Assembly: GCA_035560235.1 (NCBI GenBank)
Contig: DATMAG010000116.1
Location: 124,001 to 188,000, forward strand
DNA from: DASRDU01 sp035560235
Lineage (GTDB): Bacteria; Acidobacteriota; Blastocatellia; RBC074
Length of the DNA: 64,000 nucleotides
Direction of reading: 5' to 3'
Shown here: positions 53,787 to 64,000 of the stretch, piece by piece
Numbering within the stretch: the first letter of the stretch is position 1
Layout: each line of letters opens with the position of its first letter
Notes under the pieces: generated by a model
Told to the model about the DNA's origin: nothing
The model's input: the letters and a program-made list of their open reading frames with translations, nothing else
Database searches by the model: none
Made by a program: the position numbers and the translations under genes

Positions 53787-54953
53787 ATGCGTTTTCGTGA
53801 ATTTCAGATCGGGCGGCTTTCGGGAGTGCCGCTGATCATTGATTACACCTGGCCGCTGGTGGCGCTGGCGCACGTCTGGCTGCTGGCTAATGTCTTTCTG
53901 CCCGTGCAGCTTCAACACCTGCCGCCGGTGCCCCGCTGGCAGATGCTGCTCGGCGCGCTGCTGACGACCTTTCTGCTTTTCGCCTCGATTATCATTCACG
54001 AACTCGCGCACGCCGGAGCAGCCCGGCTGGAAGGCATCAAAACCATCGAAATCCGGCTGCACTTTTTCGGCGGCTGGGCGAAGCTGGCCAGCCAGCCGCA
54101 GAACCCGATGGCCGAATTCCGCATCGTCGTGATGGGGCCGGCCAGTTCCTTTCTGCTCTCACTGATCTTTCTTTCCGCCAGACAGATCATCTGGGCCGTC
54201 AACAACAATTCCCCTTCACTGTTGTTCGAAATTTTCAACTATCTGTTCTGGGGCAATCTGCTGCTGGCGATGTTCAATCTGCTGCCGGGGCTGCCGCTCG
54301 ATGGCGGGCGGGCCTTTCGCGCGTGGCTGTGGCATCGCCGCAAGGATCTGCTGGCAGCGACTCAGACGGCGACGCGGATGGGCGTGGCGCTCTCTTACAT
54401 GCTCATCTCTTACGGCATCTACCGCCTGATCTGGGAGCGCGACATCATCTCCTTCATCGGCCTGGCCATCTTTGGTTACTTTCTGAAAAGTTCGGCGGAG
54501 AACGATTACCGCTACCACCGGATGCTGCACGATTACGAGAAGGCAGCAGACCAGGCCGCGCAAACGAGTCGCGAGCAGTGGAACGTGGCCGGAACGGTCG
54601 GCACGGTGATGACCTCGCCGGTCATTACCGTCGCGCCTGAGCTGAGCATCAGCGAATTTGTGGATCAGGTGCTGGTCAGACACCGGCACACCAGCTTTCC
54701 GGTCGTGCGCGACGGGCGACTGCACGGCATCCTCTCGCTCGAACGACTGCGCGAAGTGCCGCCGGAGAACTGGGACCGGCTCTCAATCAGCGAAGTTATG
54801 CAGCCGGTGGATGATTCGCTCTTTGTGACCGCGCGCGCCTCGATTGAACACGCCGCGCACAAACTCCGCCTGAATTCAACCCGCCACCTTGCCGTGCTCG
54901 ACGGAGACGGGTACCTGATCGGCTATCTCAGCGCCGCCGATCTGGGCCGGTGA
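53787..54953 (+). CDS. Site-2 protease-type M50 metallopeptidase with CBS domains, 388 aa
   Basis: Membrane-embedded zinc protease. HELAH at residues 71-75 gives two zinc His and the catalytic Glu72; a third ligand, Asp172, is in LLPGLPLDGGRAFRAW. Six or so hydrophobic segments occupy residues 20-250. Two C-terminal CBS motifs (about 275-388, MTSPVITVAPELSISEFVDQ and VMQPVDDSLFVTARASIEHA) may sense a nucleotide. The start is ATG 53787; the longer frame from 53715 starts in the hairpin. Substrate is presumably a membrane regulatory protein. Confidence 0.9.
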   Translation: MRFREFQIGRLSGVPLIIDYTWPLVALAHVWLLANVFLPVQLQHLPPVPRWQMLLGALLTTFLLFASIIIHELAHAGAARLEGIKTIEIRLHFFGGWAKLASQPQNPMAEFRIVVMGPASSFLLSLIFLSARQIIWAVNNNSPSLLFEIFNYLFWGNLLLAMFNLLPGLPLDGGRAFRAWLWHRRKDLLAATQTATRMGVALSYMLISYGIYRLIWERDIISFIGLAIFGYFLKSSAENDYRYHRMLHDYEKAADQAAQTSREQWNVAGTVGTVMTSPVITVAPELSISEFVDQVLVRHRHTSFPVVRDGRLHGILSLERLREVPPENWDRLSISEVMQPVDDSLFVTARASIEHAAHKLRLNSTRHLAVLDGDGYLIGYLSAADLGR

Positions 54954-55139
54954 GCGTCATCTGTCAGCGGCATTTTTCATTCCCCTGAGAATCAGGCAGC
55001 ATCTTCACTGCCCGGTATGGTATTCTTACCGCACCTGAAAGCGGATCAGCTTAAGGTTCCTGACAGGCAATCTGCTCATCTGATGGTTTTTGCGCCGTCA
55101 TCAGAAGTGGTCACTCTGAATCTGTTGCGCGCACGGACG

Positions 55140-56078
55140 ATGCACGAATTCTGGTCACAAGCCTGGTGGTTTCTGCGCTCGCTGGAGTGGCTGAATCTGC
55201 TTGATATTCTGATCGTCGCCTTTCTGATTTATGAACTGCTCAGACTGGTGCGCGGAACCCGTGCGGTTCAGATGGCTGTCGGGCTTGGGCTGATCGCGCT
55301 GCTCTATGAAGTCTCAGCGCTGCTGGGGCTGAGTACGCTGCAGTGGGTGCTGCGCAATGTGGTGGTTTATCTCGGTTTCGGCGTGATTGTTCTGTTTCAG
55401 CGCGAAATTCGCAACGCGCTGCTCCATTTTGGCCGCAACCTGCGCATGCCGCTCTGGCACGTCAAACGGCGCGCTTCAGCGCACGAACAGCACTGGTACG
55501 ATGAAGTCGTGCTGGCCGCCACGACACTCGCGTCTGAAAAGATCGGCGCGCTGATGGTCTTTGAGCGCGATGTCGGACTCAAGACTTACATTGAAAGCGG
55601 CATCCGGCTGGATGCGCGCCTGACTTATGATCTGCTGGTCACGATCTTCAATCCGAACACGCCGCTGCACGACGGGGCTGCGATTATCAGCGACAACCGC
55701 GTGGCGGCGGCTTCGTGTTTTCTGCCGCTCACGCAGAATCCACGCATCTCGCGCGATATGGGGACGCGGCATCGCGCGGCCATCGGCATTACCGAAGACA
55801 GCGATGCCTTTGCCATCATTGTCTCTGAAGAGACCGGAGTCATTTCATTCGCCATCGGCGGCGGCGTCATCCGCAATCTGGACGGCCCGAAGCTGCGTAC
55901 GCTGATCATCAGAGCGATGGAACCCTGGCAGCGGGCCGAGGATTACGCTGCCTCTGAAGCTGATGACCGCCGACACGAACAGGAACTTGATGAGATTCTT
56001 GCCAGCCGCAATCATCAGCAGGCCACGCCGCGCAGCGAGGGATTGCGCGAAGGCCTGCGCGAGAGCTCGACACTGTAA
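55140..56078 (+). CDS. cdaA: Diadenylate cyclase CdaA (DisA_N domain), 312 aa
   Basis: Makes cyclic di-AMP. Three N-terminal membrane segments (about 15-95) are followed by the DisA_N catalytic domain with NTPLHDGAAIISDNR (the DGA motif) and MGTRHRAAIGITEDSDAFA (RHR), plus the VSEETGVISFAI strand. The C-terminus is a charged tail. The start ATG 55140 is MHEFWSQAWW; the longer frame from 55017 is less likely because the membrane helix begins only later. cdaR follows 14 bases after the stop. Confidence 0.94.
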   Translation: MHEFWSQAWWFLRSLEWLNLLDILIVAFLIYELLRLVRGTRAVQMAVGLGLIALLYEVSALLGLSTLQWVLRNVVVYLGFGVIVLFQREIRNALLHFGRNLRMPLWHVKRRASAHEQHWYDEVVLAATTLASEKIGALMVFERDVGLKTYIESGIRLDARLTYDLLVTIFNPNTPLHDGAAIISDNRVAAASCFLPLTQNPRISRDMGTRHRAAIGITEDSDAFAIIVSEETGVISFAIGGGVIRNLDGPKLRTLIIRAMEPWQRAEDYAASEADDRRHEQELDEILASRNHQQATPRSEGLREGLRESSTL

Positions 56079-56092
56079 GTCGGCCAGCGATC

Positions 56093-56818
56093 ATGAAAAG
56101 TTCCCGCGCCACAACCCGCAAACCCGCACTCCGGAAGCTGCCCGGCTGGCAGCGGTTCAGACACCACCTGAGGAACTTTTTCACTGAAAACATCGGCCTC
56201 AAACTGATTTCGCTGCTGCTGGCGATTTCGCTGTTCGGCATCTCGCGCCAGCCGGTCAGCGAAGTCACGCTGGTCAATGTGCCACTCGAATTTCGCGGCC
56301 TGCAGCCGGGCCTCGAAATCAGCGGCGACGTGCCACAAACGACCGTCAGCGTGCGGTTGCGCGGCCCGCAGAACGTCATTCGCACTACCACCGCGAATCA
56401 GATCGGCGTGGTCGCTGACCTGAGCAACAAGGCTCCCGGCGAACGCGTGGTGCAGCTCAAACCCGCTGATGTCTCAGGCCCTGACGATGTTGAAGTCCTG
56501 CGCATCGAACCATCGAACATCAGACTGCGCATCGAGCCGACCATTCATAAAACGGTTCCTGTTCAGCCGCAGTATACGGGTGAGATTGCGCCCGGCTATG
56601 AACTCGGCGGCTTCACCGCGCAGCCATCCACCATTGAAATTTCCGGCCCGCAATCGCGCGTCAGCAACATCAACAGCGCCCTGACCGAAAGCATTCAGCT
56701 TGACGGGCGCCGGGAAAGTTTCAGGACGACAGTTGATGTTGATCTGCGCGACCGCTTCATCCGCGTCAACACTCCCGGCTCGATTACTCTCACCGTCGAG
56801 ATCAGGCCGAAGAAGTAA
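56093..56818 (+). CDS. cdaR: YbbR-domain protein CdaR, c-di-AMP cyclase regulator, 241 aa
   Basis: Single-pass extracytoplasmic YbbR protein that regulates CdaA. A basic N-terminal stretch and one membrane segment ENIGLKLISLLLAISLFGIS (about 35-55) are followed by two or more YbbR repeats: VPLEFRGLQPGLEISGDVPQ, SVRLRGPQNVIRT and VPVQPQYTGEIAPGYELGGF, SIQLDGRRESFRTTVDVDL. Typical cdaA-cdaR operon arrangement. Start ATG 56093. Followed by a bidirectional terminator shared with the Clp gene. Confidence 0.9.
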   Translation: MKSSRATTRKPALRKLPGWQRFRHHLRNFFTENIGLKLISLLLAISLFGISRQPVSEVTLVNVPLEFRGLQPGLEISGDVPQTTVSVRLRGPQNVIRTTTANQIGVVADLSNKAPGERVVQLKPADVSGPDDVEVLRIEPSNIRLRIEPTIHKTVPVQPQYTGEIAPGYELGGFTAQPSTIEISGPQSRVSNINSALTESIQLDGRRESFRTTVDVDLRDRFIRVNTPGSITLTVEIRPKK

Positions 56819-56835
56819 CGACTTCATCTGTTGTA

Positions 56836-56880
56836 AAAATCAAAAGGCTTCGGGTTCAGAACCCGAAGCCTTTTGATTTT
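56836..56880. terminator. Bidirectional terminator, perfect 21-bp stem
   Basis: Left stem 56836-56856, loop CAG, right stem 56860-56880, exact complements (21 bp) with AAAATC/GATTTT ends that give U-runs on both strands. Lies between the convergent cdaR and clpA/C-like genes. Confidence 0.92.
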
Positions 56881-56902
56881 GTGCGGCCTGATTTTGTCTG
56901 CG

Positions 56903-59164
<2,262 letters not shown>

Positions 59165-59538
59165 GTTTTTCCTCTCAGTATTCGTGCCGCACCAGCTGTG
59201 CGGGATGATAAAAACGATTGCAGGGAAACTTCCTGCTCTCTCTGACCCTCGTGAGTGAACTTCTGTCTTTCAACTGGAAATACGAAATCAGCTGCGGGAA
59301 TAGTTCTGGCCGGTGCGCGTTAAAGCTACCCGGGCGCTTCTCCCTCTGTCAAGCAGCAATTCCGGCAGGAGATTATTTCAATGATTTGTCAGCACTGTGG
59401 CTGCCCCGCGACATCCGTCTGACAAGCAGTTTATTGTCAGGCTCCGGATAAATTCTTACTTCCCTGCCGGTGTAAAGACCAGGGCCGCGCTGCAGCCCGA
59501 ACGCTCAGATGCAACACGGCCCCGGAAAGATTGCCAAT
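59165..59538. other. Gap upstream of clpA/C-like gene
   Basis: 374 bases. It contains the inverted repeat at 59419-59440 listed below and TTGACA-like hexamers on the minus strand near 59350-59360 and at 59420, but no strong promoter pair. Short frames on the plus strand have no ribosome binding site. Confidence 0.5.
59419..59440. promoter_or_regulatory. Operator-like inverted repeat CTGACAA-N8-TTGTCAG
   Basis: CTGACAA (59419-59425) and TTGTCAG (59434-59440) are exact inverse halves with 8 bases between. It lies about 255 bases upstream of the clpA/C-like start. Similar half-sites CTGACAA and TTGACAG occur nearby. It could be an operator for a heat-shock or cell-stress repressor; assignment is weak. 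Confidence 0.35.
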
Positions 59539-60273
59539 TTACAGCTCGCCTGCCCGACCGACACGCACACGCGCCGGACGCAGCAGGCGATCACCAAACT
59601 TGTAACCAGTCTGCAATTCCTCAACGACCCGACCATCCTGTTCGGGTGCGCTGGCAACCAGTTCCACAGCCTCGTGAATTTCAGGATTGAAAACTTCGCC
59701 CAGACTGACAATCGGCGTCAGTCCCAGACTGTTCATCTTTGCCTCAAACATCTGCGCCGTGACACGCACGCCGCCGAGCAGATTATCGAACTCAGGCCCC
59801 TTGCCCTGATTCGATGAGGCTGCAGCTACGGCAAGTTTGAGGTTATCAAGCACGTCGAGCAGGCCAGCCACGATGTCGCCGCGGGCGCTTTCGAGTTTCT
59901 GCTCGAAGTTGCGCTGCAGGCGCGCCCGCAGTTCGTCGTTTTCAGCGCGCAACTGCGCCTGCGCATGCCGAAACCGCTCAGAGAAATCACGCACCTGGCG
60001 TTCAGCCTCTTCGCGCTTCGCTTCTGCCTCTTTCAGTCTGAGCTGCAATTCTTCCACTGACGGCCGGGCCGCAGCCGCCTCCTCAGCCGCGTCATCCACC
60101 GCCGGATCATCCAGCGTGATGCGCCGCTTGTCCGTAACGCTGACCTCTTCCTTCTGCTCAGCCGACTGACCGGCCTGGGCAGATTTTGCTTCTGTCTCCG
60201 CCACTTCAGCCTCCACTCTCTCCGCTCCCGCCCTGCCTTGTCCTGATTCTCTTGTCTCTCTCTGTTCGGTCAT
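59539..60273 (-). CDS. grpE: Nucleotide exchange factor GrpE, 244 aa
   Basis: Nucleotide exchange factor for DnaK. A long N-terminal charged coiled-coil region (acidic and Ala/Glu-rich) is followed by LRLKEAEAKREEAERQVRDF, the dimerising helices with NLLGGVRVTAQMFEAKMNSL and the beta domain GEVFNPEIHEAVELV and GYKFGDRLLRPARVRVG. The N-terminal extension is longer than in E. coli (197 residues). ATG 60273 (AGGAAG upstream) is used; ATG 60312 is also possible. No dnaK or dnaJ in the window. Confidence 0.92.
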   Translation of the reverse strand: MTEQRETRESGQGRAGAERVEAEVAETEAKSAQAGQSAEQKEEVSVTDKRRITLDDPAVDDAAEEAAAARPSVEELQLRLKEAEAKREEAERQVRDFSERFRHAQAQLRAENDELRARLQRNFEQKLESARGDIVAGLLDVLDNLKLAVAAASSNQGKGPEFDNLLGGVRVTAQMFEAKMNSLGLTPIVSLGEVFNPEIHEAVELVASAPEQDGRVVEELQTGYKFGDRLLRPARVRVGRAGEL

Positions 60274-60438
60274 AGACTTCCTGAATCGTTCAGAGTACCA
60301 GTCAGCAGCCATTCGGCAACAACTGACTGATTCACAGGCAATCTAACATCGCGGAGCAGTTGAATGCAATCAGGATAATCAGCACGGTGGCGCGGCAGAA
60401 TTCCTCGGCCCTGCCACACCACTGTCTGCCTCTTTTGT

Positions 60439-63057
60439 TTACAACCGCGCCGCCGCGCCCTGATCTTCCGGAACAGCCGCCGCGAAGATCATCTGTCCCC
60501 GCTCAGGATCACCTTTTACCGTCACGGCATCACCCGGCTTGATCTCACCGCTGAGCAGTTTCATCGCCAGCGGATTCTGAATCAGGTTCTGAATCGCCCG
60601 TTTCAGAGGCCGCGCGCCGTAGACGGGATCGAAGCCTTCGCGCGCCAGCAGTTCCTCTGCCGACGGGTCGAGCGTCAGCGTGATCTTGCGCTCTTCCATC
60701 AGCTTCCTGAGCGATTCAAGCTGAATCCTGATGATCTGACGAAGCTGCTCAAGGCCCAGGCGTTTGAAGATAATGATGTCATCAACGCGATTCAGAAATT
60801 CCGGCTTGAAGGCGCTGCGCAACTGCTCCATCACGCGCGTGCGCATGACGTTTTCATCACCTTCCCACTCCTGAATCTCGCGCGAGCCAAGGTTGGAAGT
60901 CATGATGATCACGGCGTTCTTGAAATCCACCGTGCGCCCCTTGCCATCAGTCAGCCGCCCGTCGTCGAGAATCTGCAACAGAATGTTGAAGACATCCGGG
61001 TGCGCCTTTTCGATTTCATCAAACAGGACAACCGAATAGGGTCTGCGCCTGACGGCTTCGGTCAGGTATCCGCCTTCGTCATAGCCGACATAACCTGGAG
61101 GCGCGCCGATCAGCCGGGCCACGGAATGCTTCTCCATAAACTCCGACATATCGAGCCGCACCATCGCACGCTCGTCGTCAAAGAGAAACTCGGCCAGCGC
61201 ACGCGCCGTTTCGGTTTTGCCGACGCCGGTCGGGCCTAAGAAGATAAATGAACCGATGGGCCGTTTCGGATCCTGCAATCCGGCGCGGGCGCGACGCACG
61301 GCATTTGCCACGGCAATCAGCGCCGCATCCTGGCCAACCACACGAAGGCTGAGGCGCTCTTCCATTCTGATGAGCTTCTGCATTTCACCTTCGAGCAGTT
61401 TTGAAACCGGCACGCCTGTCCATTTCGCCACGACCTCGGCCACATCTTCCTCCGTGACCTCCTCCTTGAGCATTCGGCTGCTGCTTTGCAGTTCGGCCAG
61501 TCTGGCCTGATCGGCGTCAAGTTTCTTCTGCAGCTCGACCATCTGCCCGTAGCGAATTTCGGCCACCTTGCCGTAATCGCCAGCGCGCTCGAACTGCTCG
61601 GCCTGCACCCTGAGTTGCTCCATCTGCTCCTTCGCGGCGCGAATGCCTTCGATGATGTCCTTTTCAGAATGCCACTTGGCCTTCATCGCGCCGGACTTTT
61701 CCTTCAGGTCGGCAATCTCTTTTTCAACTTTCGCCAGGCGCTCCTTTGAAACCGGATCGTCCTCGCGCATCAGCGCCTGTCGTTCGATTTCGCGCTGAAT
61801 GATTTCGCGCTCAACTTCGTCAATCTCGGTCGGCAGCGAATCAATTTCAATACGCAGGCGCGATGCCGCTTCGTCAATCAGGTCAATCGCCTTGTCCGGC
61901 AGAAAGCGGTCAGAGATATAGCGGTGCGAAAGCGTTGCGGCAGCCACAATCGCAGCGTCCTTGATGCGGACACCGTGGTGAGTTTCGTACTTGTCCTTCA
62001 GTCCGCGCAGAATCGCAATCGTGTCCTCAACATTCGGTTCACCGACATAGACCTGCTGAAAGCGGCGTTCGAGCGCTTTGTCCTTTTCAATGTACTTCTG
62101 ATATTCGTTGAGCGTCGTCGCGCCCACACAGCGCAGTTCGCCGCGCGCGAGCGCCGGTTTGAGCATATTCGAGGCATCCACCGCGCCTTCCGCGCCGCCC
62201 GCGCCGACAAGCGTGTGCAGTTCGTCAATGAAGCAGATGATCTGCCCTTCGGATTTTTCAATTTCGCGCAGCACAGCCTTCAGCCGTTCTTCAAATTCGC
62301 CGCGATATTTCGCCCCGGCAAGCATAGCACCCAGGTCCAGCGCGACGAGCCTCTTGTTGCGCAGCGTTTCGGGCACGTCACCCGACACGATGCGCTGCGC
62401 GAGACCTTCGACAATTGCGGTCTTGCCCACGCCCGGTTCGCCAATCAGCACCGGATTGTTCTTGGTGCGGCGCGACAGCACCTGCACCACGCGGCGCACT
62501 TCGTCATCGCGCCCGATTACCGGATCAAGTTTGCCCTGCCGGGCCAGTTCGGTCAGATCACGCGAGTATTTTGACAGCGCCTGGTAGCTCTCTTCAGCAT
62601 TCTGGCTGGTGATGCGCATGTCGCCACGCATCTGTTGCAGCACTTTCAGCAGCGCATCCCGGCTGACGCCGTGCTGGCGCAGAATCTTTCCCGCTGCGCC
62701 GTCCTTTTCATCCGCCATGGCGAGCAGCAGATGTTCGGTCGAAATATATTCGTCCTTGAAAGTATCGGCTTCTTTCTGGGCTTTGGTGAAAATGGCGTTG
62801 AGCCGCGGGCTGATGTACTGCTGCCCGACGCCTGTGACCTGCGGGAGTTTTTTGATGGCGGCTTCAACCTCGGTGAGGATGGCCTGCGTGTTGGCACCGA
62901 TTTTGCCCAGCATCGGACGGGTTACACCTTCCGCCTGTTCGAGCAGCGACGCCAGGACGTGCTCCGGCTCGACCTGCTGATGATGATTGCGCTCAGCCAG
63001 AGCAACAGCCGATTCGATCGCCTCCTGCCCCCTCAATGTGAATTTATCCAGCCTCAT
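60439..63057 (-). CDS. clpB: HSP100 disaggregase ClpB, 872 aa
   Basis: Disaggregase with N-domain (about 1-140), AAA1 (GEPGVGKTAIVEGLAQRI), long middle coiled-coil domain (about 400-520, ERIIQREIERQALMREDD- and KLDADQARLAELQSSSR-like heptads), and AAA2 (FLGPTGVGKTETARALAEF). The middle domain distinguishes it from the ClpA/C gene in the same cluster. Start ATG 63057, with AGAGGG upstream, chosen over a longer frame to 63114. It lies between hsp20 and grpE; a weak promoter lies at 63131-63160. Confidence 0.95.
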   Translation of the reverse strand: MRLDKFTLRGQEAIESAVALAERNHHQQVEPEHVLASLLEQAEGVTRPMLGKIGANTQAILTEVEAAIKKLPQVTGVGQQYISPRLNAIFTKAQKEADTFKDEYISTEHLLLAMADEKDGAAGKILRQHGVSRDALLKVLQQMRGDMRITSQNAEESYQALSKYSRDLTELARQGKLDPVIGRDDEVRRVVQVLSRRTKNNPVLIGEPGVGKTAIVEGLAQRIVSGDVPETLRNKRLVALDLGAMLAGAKYRGEFEERLKAVLREIEKSEGQIICFIDELHTLVGAGGAEGAVDASNMLKPALARGELRCVGATTLNEYQKYIEKDKALERRFQQVYVGEPNVEDTIAILRGLKDKYETHHGVRIKDAAIVAAATLSHRYISDRFLPDKAIDLIDEAASRLRIEIDSLPTEIDEVEREIIQREIERQALMREDDPVSKERLAKVEKEIADLKEKSGAMKAKWHSEKDIIEGIRAAKEQMEQLRVQAEQFERAGDYGKVAEIRYGQMVELQKKLDADQARLAELQSSSRMLKEEVTEEDVAEVVAKWTGVPVSKLLEGEMQKLIRMEERLSLRVVGQDAALIAVANAVRRARAGLQDPKRPIGSFIFLGPTGVGKTETARALAEFLFDDERAMVRLDMSEFMEKHSVARLIGAPPGYVGYDEGGYLTEAVRRRPYSVVLFDEIEKAHPDVFNILLQILDDGRLTDGKGRTVDFKNAVIIMTSNLGSREIQEWEGDENVMRTRVMEQLRSAFKPEFLNRVDDIIIFKRLGLEQLRQIIRIQLESLRKLMEERKITLTLDPSAEELLAREGFDPVYGARPLKRAIQNLIQNPLAMKLLSGEIKPGDAVTVKGDPERGQMIFAAAVPEDQGAAARL

Positions 63058-63130
63058 AACACCCTCTCTGATGACAATTACGGCGGCAGACTGCCGGAGC
63101 CTGCCGCCGCTCACAAACTACTTAAACCTC

Positions 63131-63160
63131 ATTGTACGTCGCCCTGCTTCGGCACCTCAA
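63131..63160 (-). promoter_or_regulatory. Possible promoter for clpB
   Basis: Minus-strand TTGAGG (63155-63160) and TACAAT (63131-63136) with an 18-base spacer, in the 140-base gap between hsp20 and clpB. Weak match. An 8-bp GGCGGCAG/CTGCCGCC hairpin lies between it and the clpB start. Confidence 0.35.
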
Positions 63161-63197
63161 TGCAGTTCTTCTCACCCTCACCTGATTTCCCCTGACT

Positions 63198-63686
63198 TTA
63201 TTTAGCCGCGGCCTCACTCTTCGGCGCTTCCGCTTCACCATTGACCTTCACCTGAATCTGCCGCGCCCTGACCTCTTCCTTCTTCGGCAGCGTCACCCGC
63301 AGCACGCCGTTTTTGAACTCCGCGCTGACGGCATCAGCATTGACCGTCGAAGGCAGCGTGAACGTCCGGGTAAAGCTGCCATAGCTGCGCTCGATGCGAT
63401 GATAGTTGTCGGTTTCGCTCTGCTTCTCGAACTTCCGCTCACCCTTCAGGGTCAGCACGCGATTTTCAACCGACAGCTCAAAATCTTCCGGCTTCAGTCC
63501 CGGCAGGTCAGCCTCCAGCACAATCTCATTTTCGCCTTCGCGGATGTCCACGCTCGGCACCCACTTCCCGTTCGTCAGCCCCTCTTCGCCAAACAGGCGC
63601 GGGAAGGCTGTTCCGAAGGTGCGGTTGAAATCTTCCTGAAGCGATCTGAGTTCATTGAAAGGATCACGTCTGAGAATCAGTGACAT
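63198..63686 (-). CDS. Small heat-shock protein Hsp20, 162 aa
   Basis: Alpha-crystallin-domain chaperone. N-terminal SLILRRDPFNELRSLQEDFN helix, alpha-crystallin domain with WVPSVDIREGENEIVLEADLPG and ELSVENRVLTLKGERK, and FKNGVLRVTLPKKEEVRARQ with an I-x-V C-terminal motif (QIQVKV). It holds aggregating proteins in a state that ClpB and the DnaK system can reactivate, fitting its operon neighbours. ATG 63686 is preceded by a strong GGAGGTAAG. Its promoter overlaps a HAIR-like operator at 63765-63785. Confidence 0.93.
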   Translation of the reverse strand: MSLILRRDPFNELRSLQEDFNRTFGTAFPRLFGEEGLTNGKWVPSVDIREGENEIVLEADLPGLKPEDFELSVENRVLTLKGERKFEKQSETDNYHRIERSYGSFTRTFTLPSTVNADAVSAEFKNGVLRVTLPKKEEVRARQIQVKVNGEAEAPKSEAAAK

Positions 63687-63755
63687 AACTGTCTTACCTC
63701 CATTAAGTCTCTCTGCAAATCCGTTATTGCGCTCGTTTCATTTGAGCACGATGAG

Positions 63756-63785
63756 AATATAAAACTTGAGTGCATTACTGTCAAG
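63756..63785 (-). promoter_or_regulatory. hsp20 promoter with HAIR-like HspR operator
   Basis: On the minus strand, a perfect TTGACA (63779-63784) and TATATT (63756-63761) are separated by 17 bases. Overlapping them is CTTGACA-N7-ACTCAAG (63765-63785): the right half is exactly, and the left half mostly, the HAIR consensus CTTGAGT-N7-ACTCAAG bound by the repressor HspR. The -35 box is itself the left half-site, so binding would block RNA polymerase. Confidence 0.75.
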
Positions 63786-64000
63786 TATCTTTTTATCAAC
63801 GCCATCAAAATTGAACAGACAGACCGAAGTCTCGTGTCTACAGAATCTTGTGAATAAAGAGAAAGGTGTGATTGCAGGGCGGCCTTCCGGCTGCCGACAG
63901 GCATCAGGCTGGTTGATTCCGGATCAGCGAGTGAGAAAAGCGATCCGGCGGCTTACGTTTCTGAGAGGAAAGTCACGAACGGACACAGCGGAACCCTGTG
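63786..64000. other. Right end, no gene recognised
   Basis: 215 bases upstream of the hsp20 promoter. A small stem CCGGATC/GATCCGG (about 63922-63951) is followed by GAGGAAAGTC near 63963-63972. A short frame at 63677-63904 is not convincing. The region ends at the window edge. Confidence 0.4.

Noticed and set aside
63960..64000. GAGGAAAGTC near the right edge after a small stem, like the start of RNase P RNA
   Set aside because: The 10 bases match the conserved CR I start, but the following bases (ACGAACGG) do not match the expected CCGGGC, and the rest is outside the window.

Overview
The window is a GC-rich bacterial chromosome segment, densely packed with single-copy housekeeping and accessory genes. 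I see no rRNA, tRNA, phage, insertion sequence or CRISPR array. Futalosine-pathway menaquinone genes (mqnD, mqnE, a UbiA-type prenyltransferase, a UbiX-type protein) sit with hopanoid-associated genes (hpnA, hpnG), a type 2 IPP isomerase, a GH63-type glucosidase, DUF4349 and DUF1326 secreted proteins and many exported proteins. This mix suggests an Acidobacteriota member, perhaps Blastocatellia. That is inference from gene content; there is no marker rRNA in the window.

Layout. 1-3289: exported and small hypothetical proteins on the minus strand, then an Rpn/PD-(D/E)XK nuclease-like protein. 3343-7130: a three-subunit molybdenum hydroxylase operon with a Tat-type leader on the iron-sulfur subunit. 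7550-9912: an efflux adaptor and ABC ATPase without an adjacent permease. 9996-18934: a mono-heme cytochrome-like protein, a DUF4349 lipoprotein, a GH63 glucosidase and a 1198-residue secreted PKD/HYR/IPT protein. 19396-28871: a short-chain dehydrogenase, a DNA methyltransferase with a large inserted domain, two large membrane proteins and a DUF4388-J-domain-TPR protein. 29031-34190: an Old Yellow Enzyme/GMC oxidoreductase/cupin operon, then secreted and PilZ proteins. 34342-38755: the futalosine menaquinone cluster. 38946-43378 and on to 44044: larB, a CHAD domain split over two genes, a previously hidden 41-codon gene, dprA and two VTT/DedA proteins. 44053-47827: an isoprenoid/hopanoid operon (fni, hpnG, yjbQ, hpnA). 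48010-54953: glycosyltransferases, a TPR protein, a zinc-ribbon protein, a dehydrogenase, a hydrolase and a site-2 protease. 55140-56818: cdaA-cdaR for c-di-AMP. 56903-63686: a heat-shock cluster hsp20-clpB-grpE-clpA/C on the minus strand.

The most interesting signals lie between the annotated genes. At 41094-41413 (minus strand) there is a complete small transcription unit: a near-consensus sigma-70 promoter inside an inverted repeat, a structured leader that pairs with the start codon, a 41-codon hydrophobic ORF with a Shine-Dalgarno sequence, and a strong terminator overlapping the stop codon. It resembles the layout of a type I toxin or a regulated small membrane protein. Upstream of hsp20, a HAIR-like operator (HspR binding site) overlaps a perfect -35 box. 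Scattered through the intergenic regions are long hairpins whose arms are themselves built from 7-11-base tandem units; some supply start codons or N-terminal codons to the neighbouring reading frames.
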